Shown piece after piece: positions 52,298 through 61,199 of a stretch of 64,000 bases of DNA. This stretch comes from Deltaproteobacteria bacterium (lineage in GTDB: Bacteria > Myxococcota_A > Polyangia > JAAYKL01). The stretch spans positions 1 to 64,000 of the forward strand of contig JAUVDV010000001.1 in assembly GCA_030595125.1 (NCBI GenBank), given 5' to 3'. Under the pieces are notes generated by a model. The model did no database searches. It saw nothing but the letters and a program-made list of their open reading frames with translations, and had not been told where the DNA came from. A program made the translations under genes and the position numbers. Numbering within the stretch: the stretch's first letter is position 1; the number at the start of each line of letters is the position of its first letter.

Positions 52298-53701
52298 ATG
52301 ATCATCATGAAGTTTGGTGGCTCGTCAGTGAAGGACGCGGCCGCGCTCGAACGGGTCGCGGGGATTATTCGGTCCCGACGCGACGATGCTCCGGTCGTCG
52401 TAGTCTCGGCGATAGGTGATTCCACCGACCGGCTCACGCAGATACTGGACCTCCTGGAACGGGGACGAAAGGCGCAAGCCCGCGCAACAGCGAAGAGCCT
52501 GTCCGCGAATTACGACTCGATAGCGCGGAAAATTATCCCAAGGGGAGAGATTCTGAGTGAACTCCGAGGGACCATACAATCCCACTTTGCGCGCATGGAC
52601 GAACTCATCGAGGGGATGGCCTGCCTCGGCGAGGTAAGCCCTCGAAGTCGCGATGCGGTGCTTTCCGTAGGAGAAATTGCATCGTCATCGATGCTCGCGG
52701 CTTATTGTCGATCCGTAGATATACCGGCGGAGGCGATCGATCCGACGAAGCTCATACTGACTGACGCCAGGTACACCGAGGCGACGCCGGATCCCGCAGG
52801 CACAAAAAGTCGTTGCGAGCAGTTTCTCTCCCCTGTCGTAGCGCGCATGGCCATCCCGGTGGTGGGCGGGTTCGTGGGCGCCGACGAGCGTGGGGTAACC
52901 ACTACTCTGGGCCGGGGCGGTTCGGATCTCACAGCGTCGATCCTGGCCGGGGCGATGAACGCATCCGCCCTCGAATACTGGAAAGACGTGGACGGTATCC
53001 TCAACGCCGATCCCCGGATAGTCCCGAAAGCGAAACCCGTGCCGTGTATAACCTTCCGAGAAGCGGCGGAGCTGGCAACACTGGGCGCGAAGATCCTCCA
53101 CCCCGCCTCCATACAACCGGCAATTCTGGCGAACGTCCCGGTGAGGATTCTCAACTCCAACGAACCTCTGTCGGGCGGTACGACGATCACCTCGGCGGCG
53201 GTGCCCGGCCGTGACTCCGACGATCGCTTCTATCCCGCAGTGTCATCGATCACGTTCAAACGCGCTCAGACAATGATCAACATCTACTCGACCCGTATGC
53301 TCGGGACGAACGGGTTCTTGCGACGGGTCTTCGAGGTCTTTGATCGCCTGGGGATATCGGTCGATCACATTGCGACATCCGAGGTCAACGTAACCGTCAC
53401 GGTGGGTCGCACGGACGCCCTCGAAGCGCTTCGGCTGGAGCTCGGCGAGATTGCAACCGTGAGCGTCGATGACAATGTCGGCGTGGTCAGTCTGGTCGGC
53501 GAGAAGCTACCGGCCACTCCCGGAGTGGCGTCCAGGATCTTTTCGGCGCTCACCGGCATCAACGTTTCGCTTATCACCTACGGCGGATCCGGTGTGAACC
53601 TGAGCGTCGTTGTGGGGAATGACAACGTCGACACTGCAGTGAGAAGACTTCATAAAGAACTCTTCGAAACCAGCGAGGACGAGGATCATGATGATGTCTG
53701 A
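52298..53701 (+). CDS. lysC: Aspartate kinase
   Basis: 467 residues. Phosphorylates aspartate, the first step to lysine/threonine/methionine. Kinase N-terminus IIMKFGGSSVKD, ATP-binding VVVVSAIGDSTD and the catalytic GGFVGADERGVTTTLGRGGSDLTA (about residues 200-220). Two ACT domains follow (about 335-460): INIYSTRMLGTNGFLRRVFEVFD and VSLVGEKLPATPGVASRIFSAL. Co-translated with lysA through a 14-base overlap. ATG at 52298 with AAGGAAGAGG upstream. Confidence 0.95.
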   Translation: MIIMKFGGSSVKDAAALERVAGIIRSRRDDAPVVVVSAIGDSTDRLTQILDLLERGRKAQARATAKSLSANYDSIARKIIPRGEILSELRGTIQSHFARMDELIEGMACLGEVSPRSRDAVLSVGEIASSSMLAAYCRSVDIPAEAIDPTKLILTDARYTEATPDPAGTKSRCEQFLSPVVARMAIPVVGGFVGADERGVTTTLGRGGSDLTASILAGAMNASALEYWKDVDGILNADPRIVPKAKPVPCITFREAAELATLGAKILHPASIQPAILANVPVRILNSNEPLSGGTTITSAAVPGRDSDDRFYPAVSSITFKRAQTMINIYSTRMLGTNGFLRRVFEVFDRLGISVDHIATSEVNVTVTVGRTDALEALRLELGEIATVSVDDNVGVVSLVGEKLPATPGVASRIFSALTGINVSLITYGGSGVNLSVVVGNDNVDTAVRRLHKELFETSEDEDHDDV

Positions 53702-54947
53702 ATTCAGAAGAATCGGCGGCGAGCTTCACTGTGAGGGCACACCGCTCGAAACCCTGGCAAGGCGCTTTGGCACGCCGCTTTACGTTTATAGCGAAAGCTC
53801 CATCAGAAAGAACTTCAAGCGTTTCGATAAGAGCTTCGAGGGCTCCGACCACCTGATCTGTTTCGCCGTGAAGGCCAACTCAAACCGGGCGGTATTGAGA
53901 TCTCTGGGAGATCTTGGCGCAGGCGCGGACGTTGTGTCAGGCGGTGAAATCTACAGAGCTTCGCTCGCCGGGATCGACCCTGTCAGGATGGTGTACTCGG
54001 GAGTTGGTAAGAGCATCGCCGAGATGGAACAGGCCGTAGAAGCGAAGATCCTCATGTTCAATATCGAGTCTTTCTCCGAACTGAAGGTTCTCGACGAAGT
54101 GGCCGGTCGGGCAGGGAAGCGCGCCAGGATCTCACTGAGGATCAATCCCGACGTTGATCCCCGGACTCACCCCTACGTCGCTACAGGCCTAAAAAACAGC
54201 AAGTTCGGCATTCGGATTGAAAGCGTACTGGAAGGCTACGAACGCGCGCGAGGACTAAAAAACATCGACGTCGTCGGCGTTGATTGCCACATCGGATCGC
54301 AACTCTCGTCGATCGACCCTTTCGTCGAGGCTGTCACCAGAGTAAAGGAGGTCGCCTCCACACTCAGGGACCGTGGTTTCGATATTCGATACCTGGATCT
54401 CGGCGGAGGCCTGGGCATCACCTATGATCGCGAATCACCACCGCCGATTGAGGAGTTCGGCAGCGCGATGAGAGCCGTTCTGAAAGGGGAGCGCGCAAAG
54501 ATAATCGTCGAACCCGGGAGGAGCATCGTCGGCAATGCGGGCGTCCTCCTGACGCGCGTGCTCTACACAAAAAAGGCGGAGGGGAAACGGTTCGCCATCG
54601 CCGACGCGGGGATGAACGATCTGATGCGGCCGAGCATCTACGGCTCGTTTCACGCGATCGAGCAGGTGGTTGAGAAGGGTCGCGAGCCAGAGATGACCGA
54701 TGTCGTCGGCCCCGTCTGCGAAAGCGGTGACTTCCTGGCGAAGGACAGGGAAATGCCCGCGCTGCGTGCAGGAGATCTGATCGCCGTAATGAGCGCCGGC
54801 GCGTACGGTTTTTCGATGGCATCCACCTACAATTCGCGCCCACTAGCGGCGGAGGTGATGGTAAAGGGGGACCGCCACGCACTCGTCCGACAGCGTGGAA
54901 GCTACGAAGATCTTGTAAGAGGCGAGAGGGATCCGGAATTCAGCTGA
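53688..54947 (+). CDS. lysA: Diaminopimelate decarboxylase
   Basis: 419 residues; the last lysine step. ATG at 53688, 53691 or 53694 (three in a row), all inside the lysC end. PLP-lysine in ICFAVKANSNRAVLRSLG (about 57), HIGSQLSS, GGGLGI and the C-terminal CESGDFLAKDREMP with the active-site Cys. A fold-type III alanine-racemase-like barrel. lysC-lysA pairing makes a dedicated lysine operon. Confidence 0.95.
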   Translation: MMMSEFRRIGGELHCEGTPLETLARRFGTPLYVYSESSIRKNFKRFDKSFEGSDHLICFAVKANSNRAVLRSLGDLGAGADVVSGGEIYRASLAGIDPVRMVYSGVGKSIAEMEQAVEAKILMFNIESFSELKVLDEVAGRAGKRARISLRINPDVDPRTHPYVATGLKNSKFGIRIESVLEGYERARGLKNIDVVGVDCHIGSQLSSIDPFVEAVTRVKEVASTLRDRGFDIRYLDLGGGLGITYDRESPPPIEEFGSAMRAVLKGERAKIIVEPGRSIVGNAGVLLTRVLYTKKAEGKRFAIADAGMNDLMRPSIYGSFHAIEQVVEKGREPEMTDVVGPVCESGDFLAKDREMPALRAGDLIAVMSAGAYGFSMASTYNSRPLAAEVMVKGDRHALVRQRGSYEDLVRGERDPEFS

Positions 54948-55029
54948 GATTCGACATTCGTAAATGCTCTTTCGTTCGGTCGCATGACTGTATTACTCTT
55001 CGGCGGTAACCCAACCCCGGAGGTTTCTC

Positions 55030-56601
55030 ATGCGCGTGCTCTTTCTTTTTCCGATTCTGACTTGTACGGTGTTACTCGCGTTGCCAAACGATGCGAACGC
55101 CTGCACGGTGATCACGGTGGGCAAGGACGCGTCCACCGACGGATCGGTCATGACGTCTCACACGGTGGACAGCCACCGCACCTCCACTGATGTGCGGGTG
55201 ATGCCGCGAAAGAAGCACAAGAAGGGCGCCACCATAAAGTTGTCGAAGCGCGCCGACGACGACACCGGCCCCATGGAGCGATACGGCCGGGAGCCCATCG
55301 GCGAGATCCCCCAGGTTGCCGAAACCTACAAGTATCTGGCTCCGGCCTACGCCCCCATGAACGAATTCCAGGTGGCCGTCGGGGAGTCGACCTTCGGTGG
55401 GCGCAAGGAGCTGCGCAGCGAGAAGGGTCTCCTCGATTGCGAGACGACCCAGGCGTTGATGATGCAGCGGGCAAAGACAGCTCGCGAGGCAATACGCATC
55501 GGCGGCGCGCTCATAGAGAAATATGGCTGGATCGACGAGGGCGAGGCACTGACCGTGGTGGATGAGAACGAGGCATGGGTGATGGAGATAGTCGGTTCGG
55601 GCAAGGACGAGGTGGGGGCCATCTGGGTGGCGCAACGGGTGCCCGACGACCACGTGACCGTGAACGCAAACGCCTCGCGAATAATGGAGATCGATCTCGA
55701 CGACCCGGACAACTTCATGGGATCGAAAGACGTCATCTCGGCGGCGGTGAAGAAGGGCTACTGGGATCCCAAGGGGGGCCGACCGTTCCGGTTTGCCTAC
55801 GCCTATAATCCCACCGGGCGCACCGGCTTCGTTTCCACACGGCGGGAATGGAGAGTCTTCGATCTGCTGGCCCCCTCCCTGAAGCTCGACCCCAACAGCA
55901 ACGATTTCCCATTCTCCATCAAGCCGGAGGAGAAGGTGAGCGCACGCAGGATAATGGAGATATTTCGCGACACCTACGAGGGCACCGACTTTGACCTGAC
56001 AGACAAGTTCACGGTGACCGACGAAGAGACCGGCAAGACAATCAAGAGCCCGCTGGCCAACCCCTTCATGTCATACGACGCCGACAAGCTGTTCAAGATG
56101 AACGGCGGCTGGGGCTGGCGGGGAGAGCGGACCATCGCGCGGTGGTACACAATGTACGTGGTGATCACCCAATCCCGATCGTGGTTGCCCGATCCGGTAG
56201 GCGGCATCGTGTGGTTCGGCTACGACAACACCGCCATGACCACCTACGTGCCGTTTTACATCGGGATCACCGACGTGCCCGACGACTACAAGACCGACGG
56301 ACGCACGACAGGCTTCTCGCGGGACAACGCCTGGTGGGCCTTCAATCGGGTGGGGACAATCGCAGCCCACCGGTGGGGGGACATGCGAGCCGACGTGGCG
56401 CGAGTGCGGGATCCCATGCAAAAGCAGATGCTTGAGCAAATCGCGGAGCTGGACGAAACGGCAAAGAAGCTCCACGCGAAGAACCCGAAAGCCGCCGGCA
56501 GATATCTTACCAAATACGTCAAGAAGGCCTGCAAGACGGTGGTGGACACCTACTGGCGACTCGGTGATCACCTCTGGAACAAGTACGACGAAAAATGGTA
56601 G
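55030..56601 (+). CDS. Secreted C69-family dipeptidase (Ntn-hydrolase)
   Basis: 523 residues. A signal peptide ends NDANA directly before Cys 25 (CTVITVGKDASTDGSVM), so signal peptidase cleavage would expose the N-terminal Cys nucleophile required for Ntn-type activity. RSEKGLLDCETT and VVDENEAWVMEIVGSGK are typical of C69 peptidases. ATG at 55030. Likely periplasmic and active on dipeptides. The next gene overlaps its last bases. Confidence 0.88.
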   Translation: MRVLFLFPILTCTVLLALPNDANACTVITVGKDASTDGSVMTSHTVDSHRTSTDVRVMPRKKHKKGATIKLSKRADDDTGPMERYGREPIGEIPQVAETYKYLAPAYAPMNEFQVAVGESTFGGRKELRSEKGLLDCETTQALMMQRAKTAREAIRIGGALIEKYGWIDEGEALTVVDENEAWVMEIVGSGKDEVGAIWVAQRVPDDHVTVNANASRIMEIDLDDPDNFMGSKDVISAAVKKGYWDPKGGRPFRFAYAYNPTGRTGFVSTRREWRVFDLLAPSLKLDPNSNDFPFSIKPEEKVSARRIMEIFRDTYEGTDFDLTDKFTVTDEETGKTIKSPLANPFMSYDADKLFKMNGGWGWRGERTIARWYTMYVVITQSRSWLPDPVGGIVWFGYDNTAMTTYVPFYIGITDVPDDYKTDGRTTGFSRDNAWWAFNRVGTIAAHRWGDMRADVARVRDPMQKQMLEQIAELDETAKKLHAKNPKAAGRYLTKYVKKACKTVVDTYWRLGDHLWNKYDEKW

Positions 56602-57299
56602 GCCACTCACCAGGAGCCAAGGGAATCGCACTTCCCGCCTGGATCTGGATCTTTATAGCCATAGTCGGTGGTTCATTGTTTCATGTTGTAATCCATCATC
56701 ACTACCACGGTGTGATCAACGTTCACCAGATTGCCCTGGCCTTCTTTCTGGTCCTGAATGTCTTGATTAACTTCTGGGAAATCGGACTCCTTGTCTGTCG
56801 CGACACGATTCGTAAGGAGTATGAAGCAACCCATGAGAGCTACAAGGGTCGGGAAACAGCCCGGGCTGACCAGCTGTTTTCGCGACGAATCCCCATACTC
56901 AAGCCATTGTTTTTTTCGCAATGGACAGGCATCTGGTCAACCTATGCGCTCTTTGATCCCGGTTACGTCCAGCGAAACTCATTTGGTTTTATTATCGACG
57001 TGGGCAACGGTGTCACGACACTGGTTCCCGCAGCGCTTTTCGCGTTCGGGATGACCTTCCCCATGATGCCTGCACGCGTTCTGGGCATCATAGGTGTGAT
57101 GATGTTCTGGCAGATGTTCTACGGAACGATCTTGTACTTCTTTCAGTTCTTTTTCTCCAGACGCCATGTCGGTCATTCCCGCAAGAACATTGTTCTCTTT
57201 GTCGGCGCCACAAATGGCATGTGGTTCATCTTTCCGATCTGGGGCATGATCGTGTCCGTCTGGATGATACTCCAGAATTCGTACACAATTTTCTCGTAG
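56595..57299 (+). CDS. Multi-pass membrane protein of unknown function
   Basis: 234 residues with about six or seven hydrophobic helices (IWIFIAIVGGSLFHVVIHHH, IALAFFLVLNVLINFWEIGLLV, VTTLVPAALFAFGMTF, MFWQMFYGTILYFFQFFF and others). A His-rich loop VVIHHHYHGV lies near the first helix. No motif I recognise. It overlaps the C69 peptidase end by seven bases. Confidence 0.6.
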   Translation: MVGHSPGAKGIALPAWIWIFIAIVGGSLFHVVIHHHYHGVINVHQIALAFFLVLNVLINFWEIGLLVCRDTIRKEYEATHESYKGRETARADQLFSRRIPILKPLFFSQWTGIWSTYALFDPGYVQRNSFGFIIDVGNGVTTLVPAALFAFGMTFPMMPARVLGIIGVMMFWQMFYGTILYFFQFFFSRRHVGHSRKNIVLFVGATNGMWFIFPIWGMIVSVWMILQNSYTIFS

Positions 57300-57323
57300 G
57301 GGTCTGTGCCTTATCGAAGGCGA

Positions 57324-57387
57324 CAGACTTATTTATCGAGTAACATCATGAAAACTTGGAAGAATAAAAGTGACTGGCACCGTTTTT
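57324..57387. repeat. Direct repeat, left copy (bracketing the deformylase/LarA pair)
   Basis: CAGACTTATTTATCGAGTAA with following bases and the block AGAATAAAAGTGACTGGCAC recur at 59911-59976 in the same orientation. The shared TGACTGGCACCGTTT end resembles mobile REP-like repeats known from Desulfobacterota-type genomes. No transposase lies between the copies. Confidence 0.7.
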
Positions 57388-57393
57388 GGGGGT

Positions 57394-58410
57394 CTACCAG
57401 GTCCTCCCCTCCTCCCGGTCGGTCATCAGTATGCCGTTGATGTGGTCGTATTCGTGTAACCACACCTTGGCGTCGAAGTCCTCGAGGTCATAGTTCTCGA
57501 CATGGTCACCTTCGGGCGTGTCAAACTCCACTGCTATCCACGCCGGGCGGCCGACGAAACTCGACACTCCATCTATCGAGAGGCACCCCTCTGCATAGCC
57601 GTAATACAGATCGTCCTGTGCCCAGTCGACGATCCTCGGGTTGACGAACACCCGCTGCTCGCTGTTCACGTCGGCGGCGAACATCCGTCTCCCCACCGCT
57701 ACCTGGGGCGCCGCGAGCCCCACGGCGCCGAGCGGGAACTGGGAGTCCAGCAGCTTGAGCGCAAAAGCGCCCACCTCCGGGTCGTCAGGGCGCACCGGGA
57801 TGGAGATATTGTAGAGCGTGCTGTCTGGATCGTCCCAGTCCTTGACCAGGTTCGACTCCAGGAACGCGTCTTCGCCCCCCGCGTGCATCGCCGCCAATTC
57901 CGACGTTGACAGATCTGCGGTGACCTCAGGATCGTACTCCTCGTCGAACGGCGTGTCGTCCACGGTGAAACCAAAAACGAAATCCTCGGCCAACCGGATC
58001 TCGGGATCGCCGGCCAGGGCCGCGCCGGCGACGATCGTTACCTCGTGCTGTTCGGCGGGAGCCCACACGGGGAAGGGTACAAAGCGGAACTCCCGGTTGC
58101 CCGCCTCATTAGTAAAATAGGGCCGAGCCCGAACCGGCTCCCCGTCGACGAGGACGACCACCGTCTCCGGATCTACGTAGTCCTGCTCCGGGGGCGCCCC
58201 GGAGAAGAGAATATGGATCTTCTGGTTAATCTGAACCACCGCGCCGTCTTCGGGCTCGTGGGCTTCGACGAAGAGGCCATCCGTGTCGATTTCAGTCTCG
58301 GTATCGCCGCCGTCGACTGCGTCGCTTTCCCCCTCCTCGGCGCACGAGGACGCCCAGAAGATCGCCAGGCAGCACAGGAAAGTCGTATAATCCGTATAAC
58401 GATGTGTCAT
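57394..58410 (-). CDS. Exported peptide deformylase-domain lipoprotein
   Basis: 338 residues from the ATG at 58410, whose 5' side carries repeat copy C. An N-terminal signal with a lipobox-like WASSC (Cys 23) precedes an acidic linker, an Ig-like domain (about 45-150, GLFVEAHEPEDGAVVQI, Big_5-like) and a complete peptide deformylase domain: GLAAPQ (231-236), EGCLS (274-278) and HEYDH (319-323). All three catalytic motifs and metal ligands are intact. Deformylases act on cytoplasmic nascent chains, so an exported one is unexpected. It could act on exported N-formyl peptides or a new substrate. Confidence 0.88.
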   Translation of the reverse strand: MTHRYTDYTTFLCCLAIFWASSCAEEGESDAVDGGDTETEIDTDGLFVEAHEPEDGAVVQINQKIHILFSGAPPEQDYVDPETVVVLVDGEPVRARPYFTNEAGNREFRFVPFPVWAPAEQHEVTIVAGAALAGDPEIRLAEDFVFGFTVDDTPFDEEYDPEVTADLSTSELAAMHAGGEDAFLESNLVKDWDDPDSTLYNISIPVRPDDPEVGAFALKLLDSQFPLGAVGLAAPQVAVGRRMFAADVNSEQRVFVNPRIVDWAQDDLYYGYAEGCLSIDGVSSFVGRPAWIAVEFDTPEGDHVENYDLEDFDAKVWLHEYDHINGILMTDREEGRTW

Positions 58411-58437
58411 AATTGAGGTATTATATCTTAAGATGAG
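58411..58437 (-). promoter_or_regulatory. Promoter-like copy C of the dispersed repeat
   Basis: Read on the minus strand CTCATCTTAAGATATAATACCT (here 58416-58437) matches copy B's CTCATCTTAAGATATAGTACCT in 21 of 22 bases and contains TATAAT. It leads straight to the deformylase lipoprotein start at 58410. The hairpin of copies A and B is absent here. On the other strand it lies just before the LarA-like gene. Confidence 0.55.
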
Positions 58438-58447
58438 GTTGGGAGTG

Positions 58448-59836
58448 ATGAAATCCGCACAAATCAACTTTGGGCAAACCGAGGTCCTCATCCAATTGCC
58501 CGACGAAGTGGAAATCCTTTCCATGAAGTCGCCTGCGGTGTTGTCCGATCCTGCGCAGGCCATTCAAGACGCATTGCAGCATTGTATCGGCACCGCGAGC
58601 CTGGAAAGTATCATCACCTCTAAATTGCAGGCCAAGCCCGATGCAAATGCCGTAATCGTAATCTCAGACAATACCCGGCCGGTCCCATACCGGGGAGAGA
58701 ATGGGATTCTACGGCCAATCGTGGACAAGCTACTTGGAGCGGGAATCCCGCCAGACCGGATTATGATTCTGGTAGCAACCGGAACGCACAATCCTGTTCC
58801 GGAAGCAATGTTGCGGGAAATGCTTGACCCAGGAATTTTCGAAAAGGGCATTACCATCAAGAACCACAACTGCGTGGACCAGAGTTCTCTCGTTCACCTT
58901 GGTAAAAGCGATTGCGGCAACAAGATGGTGGTGAACCGCGATTATGTGCGAGCCGACATCAAGATCATCACAGGGTTGGTCGAAAGTCATTTCATGGCCG
59001 GGGCCTCGGGGGGACGCAAGGCCATTTGCCCGGGGCTTATTGGCGAGGAAAGTACATTTGTATTCCATGGTGCCAGGATTCTGGATGATCCATTGTCACG
59101 CGATTTGGTTTTGGTCGGGAATCCCTGCCACGAAGAAGCTGTGCAAATAGCCGAAGCTGCCGGCTGTGATTTTTCAGTGAATGTAACGCTTAACGAAAAA
59201 TACGAGTTGACGGGCGTTTTTGCCGGCGATTTGCTTGGGCCGCACCAGCATGCAGTCAATAAAATCCGCGAATATGTCACGATCCCCATACAGGAAGAAT
59301 ACGATATCGTGATTTCACACGCGGGCTTTGTGGGTATCAATCATTACCAGGCAGCCAAGGCTGCCGTGGTGGCCATTCCTGCGATCAGGCGGGGCGGCAA
59401 GATGATTCTGGTGGCGAATACCACGGATGTGGATCCGGTAGGGAGCGGGCGGTATCGAAGCGTGCTCAAATTCCTCAAGCAACTGGGGCCGGAAAAATTC
59501 CGCCGGCTCATTTTGTCCGACACGTGGGAGTTTGTGCCCGATCAGTGGGAGGCGCAAATGTGGGCGCGTTTGTTTAGCAAGACACCGGCAGAGAATTTCG
59601 TGTTTTACGCGCCACAGCTGAAGGTCGAGGATTTCAGTATTCTCTCGGGGGTCGATGGGAACGTTTTCCTTCCTGGCGAACGGCAATATCAAGACAGCCT
59701 GGAGAATATCCCTTTTGTTGTGGAACAGGCGCTTCGCAAGATCGTTGCGGACCTGCGGGGCCAAGGAGTGGCCAATCCGCGCATTGCTTTTCTGGTGGAT
59801 GGGCCCTATGGGGTTCCGGTGAAAGTGGAAAGGTGA
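58448..59836 (+). CDS. LarA-like lactate racemase family protein (DUF2088)
   Basis: 462 residues from the ATG at 58448 (GGGAG and AGG upstream); an ATG at 58433 would add five. The nickel-pincer ligands are in place: His 114 in ATGTHNPVPE, His 181 in ESHFMAGASGG, Lys 191 in GGRKAICPG and His 207 in FVFHGARI, with the same spacing as in Lactiplantibacillus LarA (H108, H174, K184, H200, from memory). SDNTRPVPY is also conserved. No larB/C/E genes are in the window. Composition is less GC-biased than the neighbours. Substrate of such homologues varies; racemase activity is inferred. Confidence 0.8.
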   Translation: MKSAQINFGQTEVLIQLPDEVEILSMKSPAVLSDPAQAIQDALQHCIGTASLESIITSKLQAKPDANAVIVISDNTRPVPYRGENGILRPIVDKLLGAGIPPDRIMILVATGTHNPVPEAMLREMLDPGIFEKGITIKNHNCVDQSSLVHLGKSDCGNKMVVNRDYVRADIKIITGLVESHFMAGASGGRKAICPGLIGEESTFVFHGARILDDPLSRDLVLVGNPCHEEAVQIAEAAGCDFSVNVTLNEKYELTGVFAGDLLGPHQHAVNKIREYVTIPIQEEYDIVISHAGFVGINHYQAAKAAVVAIPAIRRGGKMILVANTTDVDPVGSGRYRSVLKFLKQLGPEKFRRLILSDTWEFVPDQWEAQMWARLFSKTPAENFVFYAPQLKVEDFSILSGVDGNVFLPGERQYQDSLENIPFVVEQALRKIVADLRGQGVANPRIAFLVDGPYGVPVKVER

Positions 59837-59910
59837 TGGGCGCGGGACGTGTGGGAACGAGCCGTAGTCTTTGAAGTGACCTTTGAAGTGATGTCTGCCG
59901 AAAGGAGCGC

Positions 59911-59976
59911 CAGACACATTTGTCGAAGTAACATCACGTAATAAAAGAAGAATAAAAGTGACTGGCACCGTTTCAG
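59911..59976. repeat. Direct repeat, right copy
   Basis: CAGACACATTTGTCGAAGTA and the following AGAATAAAAGTGACTGGCAC and CGTTT match the left copy at 57324-57387 closely. A Poly-G run (59975-59984) follows. The two copies frame a segment of about 2.5 kb holding the exported deformylase and LarA-like genes. Confidence 0.7.
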
Positions 59977-59995
59977 GGGGGGGGAACCTGATCGG

Positions 59996-60724
59996 TTAGT
60001 CGGGTTTAGAATAGGTCTGGTCCCTTTGCAGATCTTCAGGCAGGTCGGCGGCGTTCTTCTTGATTTCCTTGAAACCGCGGTGGCAAAGCTCCGCCAGACA
60101 GCAATCCTCCCCCCGGCGCTCCCTTGTCCCGTTGACGATCACGCGGATGGCGGTGATCTTGGCGGCGTGGTCCATCACCCTCTCGGTCAGCTTGCGGTAC
60201 ATCCCCCAACCAAGCTTCTCCACCCTGGGGATGATGAAAAACCGATCGATGGAGACCTTTATCAGCGCGACCAGAGCGACAAATCCAGCCAACAAGATAA
60301 TCGACTGGAGGCCTTTCTCTCCCAAATGGGCGATAGCTGTGACCACGAGAATGAGCGCAACGGAGATCGCGATATCGATAAAAGATATGGCGAAAGACAA
60401 AAGTTCATACTTGCGGCCGGTGGCGGTTATGTGTTTGCGCACCCGGTTTCGCATGTCATCGAAGTATTTGTTGTACTCGAGTGGTCTGGGCTGAGCCCTG
60501 TCGGACTGCTCGGGCAAATGCTCGGAGAATTCCTTGAAGATACGGGAGGCGTCATTGAACGCCCAGTGCAGGTCATGCTTGGCCCTATCTTCGTAGACCC
60601 CGTACAGGTCGCCGAAGATATCCCTGGAGCTATCGATGTACCCCTTTTTGGCCTCGAACAGTTCGTTCGAGTACGTGTCGGGGTATACCTCCTTCGCGAA
60701 AGATTTCATGGTGTTGTAGAACAT
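59996..60724 (-). CDS. Membrane protein of unknown function
   Basis: 242 residues from the ATG at 60724 (GGGAG upstream; a GTG 33 bases earlier is possible). Soluble helical N-terminus, then two transmembrane helices (about 110-155, FAISFIDIAISVALILVVTAIAHLG and SIILLAGFVALVALIKVSI) and a charged C-terminus with CCLAELCH. No family recognised. Tandem with a second small membrane protein upstream. Confidence 0.6.
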   Translation of the reverse strand: MFYNTMKSFAKEVYPDTYSNELFEAKKGYIDSSRDIFGDLYGVYEDRAKHDLHWAFNDASRIFKEFSEHLPEQSDRAQPRPLEYNKYFDDMRNRVRKHITATGRKYELLSFAISFIDIAISVALILVVTAIAHLGEKGLQSIILLAGFVALVALIKVSIDRFFIIPRVEKLGWGMYRKLTERVMDHAAKITAIRVIVNGTRERRGEDCCLAELCHRGFKEIKKNAADLPEDLQRDQTYSKPD

Positions 60725-60769
60725 CTTCACGCTCCCGCTATCGATTGATCCTGGCACTGATTCGCGCCA

Positions 60770-61111
60770 CTAGGGCTCATTTTCAAAGATTGATATGTCT
60801 TTCATTACCTTTTTGAACCTGCGAACTCTGGGGACAGAAGCAAACAATCCGACAATTATGCCCACCAGCCCACCGGAAAAAGAGAAAGAAATGACTCTAT
60901 TACGCATCAATACTTCAGAATAAGGTTGAACCACCGCCGAATTCAAATCATCCCCTCCTTCCAAACCCGCAGGAGCGCACGGACACATCTCTCTATTTTC
61001 CCAAAAGAAATACCAGTACGAGCCCATTCCTCCCAGGGATACCCCAAGAATGGCCATGAGCCCCAGTGACTTGATCCAATATGAAAGTCCACCTGTCATG
61101 GATACAGACAT
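60770..61111 (-). CDS. Small membrane protein
   Basis: 113 residues, two hydrophobic segments (WIKSLGLMAILGVSLGGMGSYWYFF and SGGLVGIIVGLFASVP) around a short loop with ENREMCPCAPAGLEGGD. ATG at 61111; a GTG six bases upstream is an alternative. No recognised family. It sits upstream of the previous gene on the same strand. Confidence 0.5.
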   Translation of the reverse strand: MSVSMTGGLSYWIKSLGLMAILGVSLGGMGSYWYFFWENREMCPCAPAGLEGGDDLNSAVVQPYSEVLMRNRVISFSFSGGLVGIIVGLFASVPRVRRFKKVMKDISIFENEP

Positions 61112-61199
61112 AACCACTATTTTTCAAATTGCCTTCGTCGAAGCCAAAAGGGCCGTGAATGCGCGGAAACGAGTCAGAGTCTGTTAAAAGAGGTGTTCT

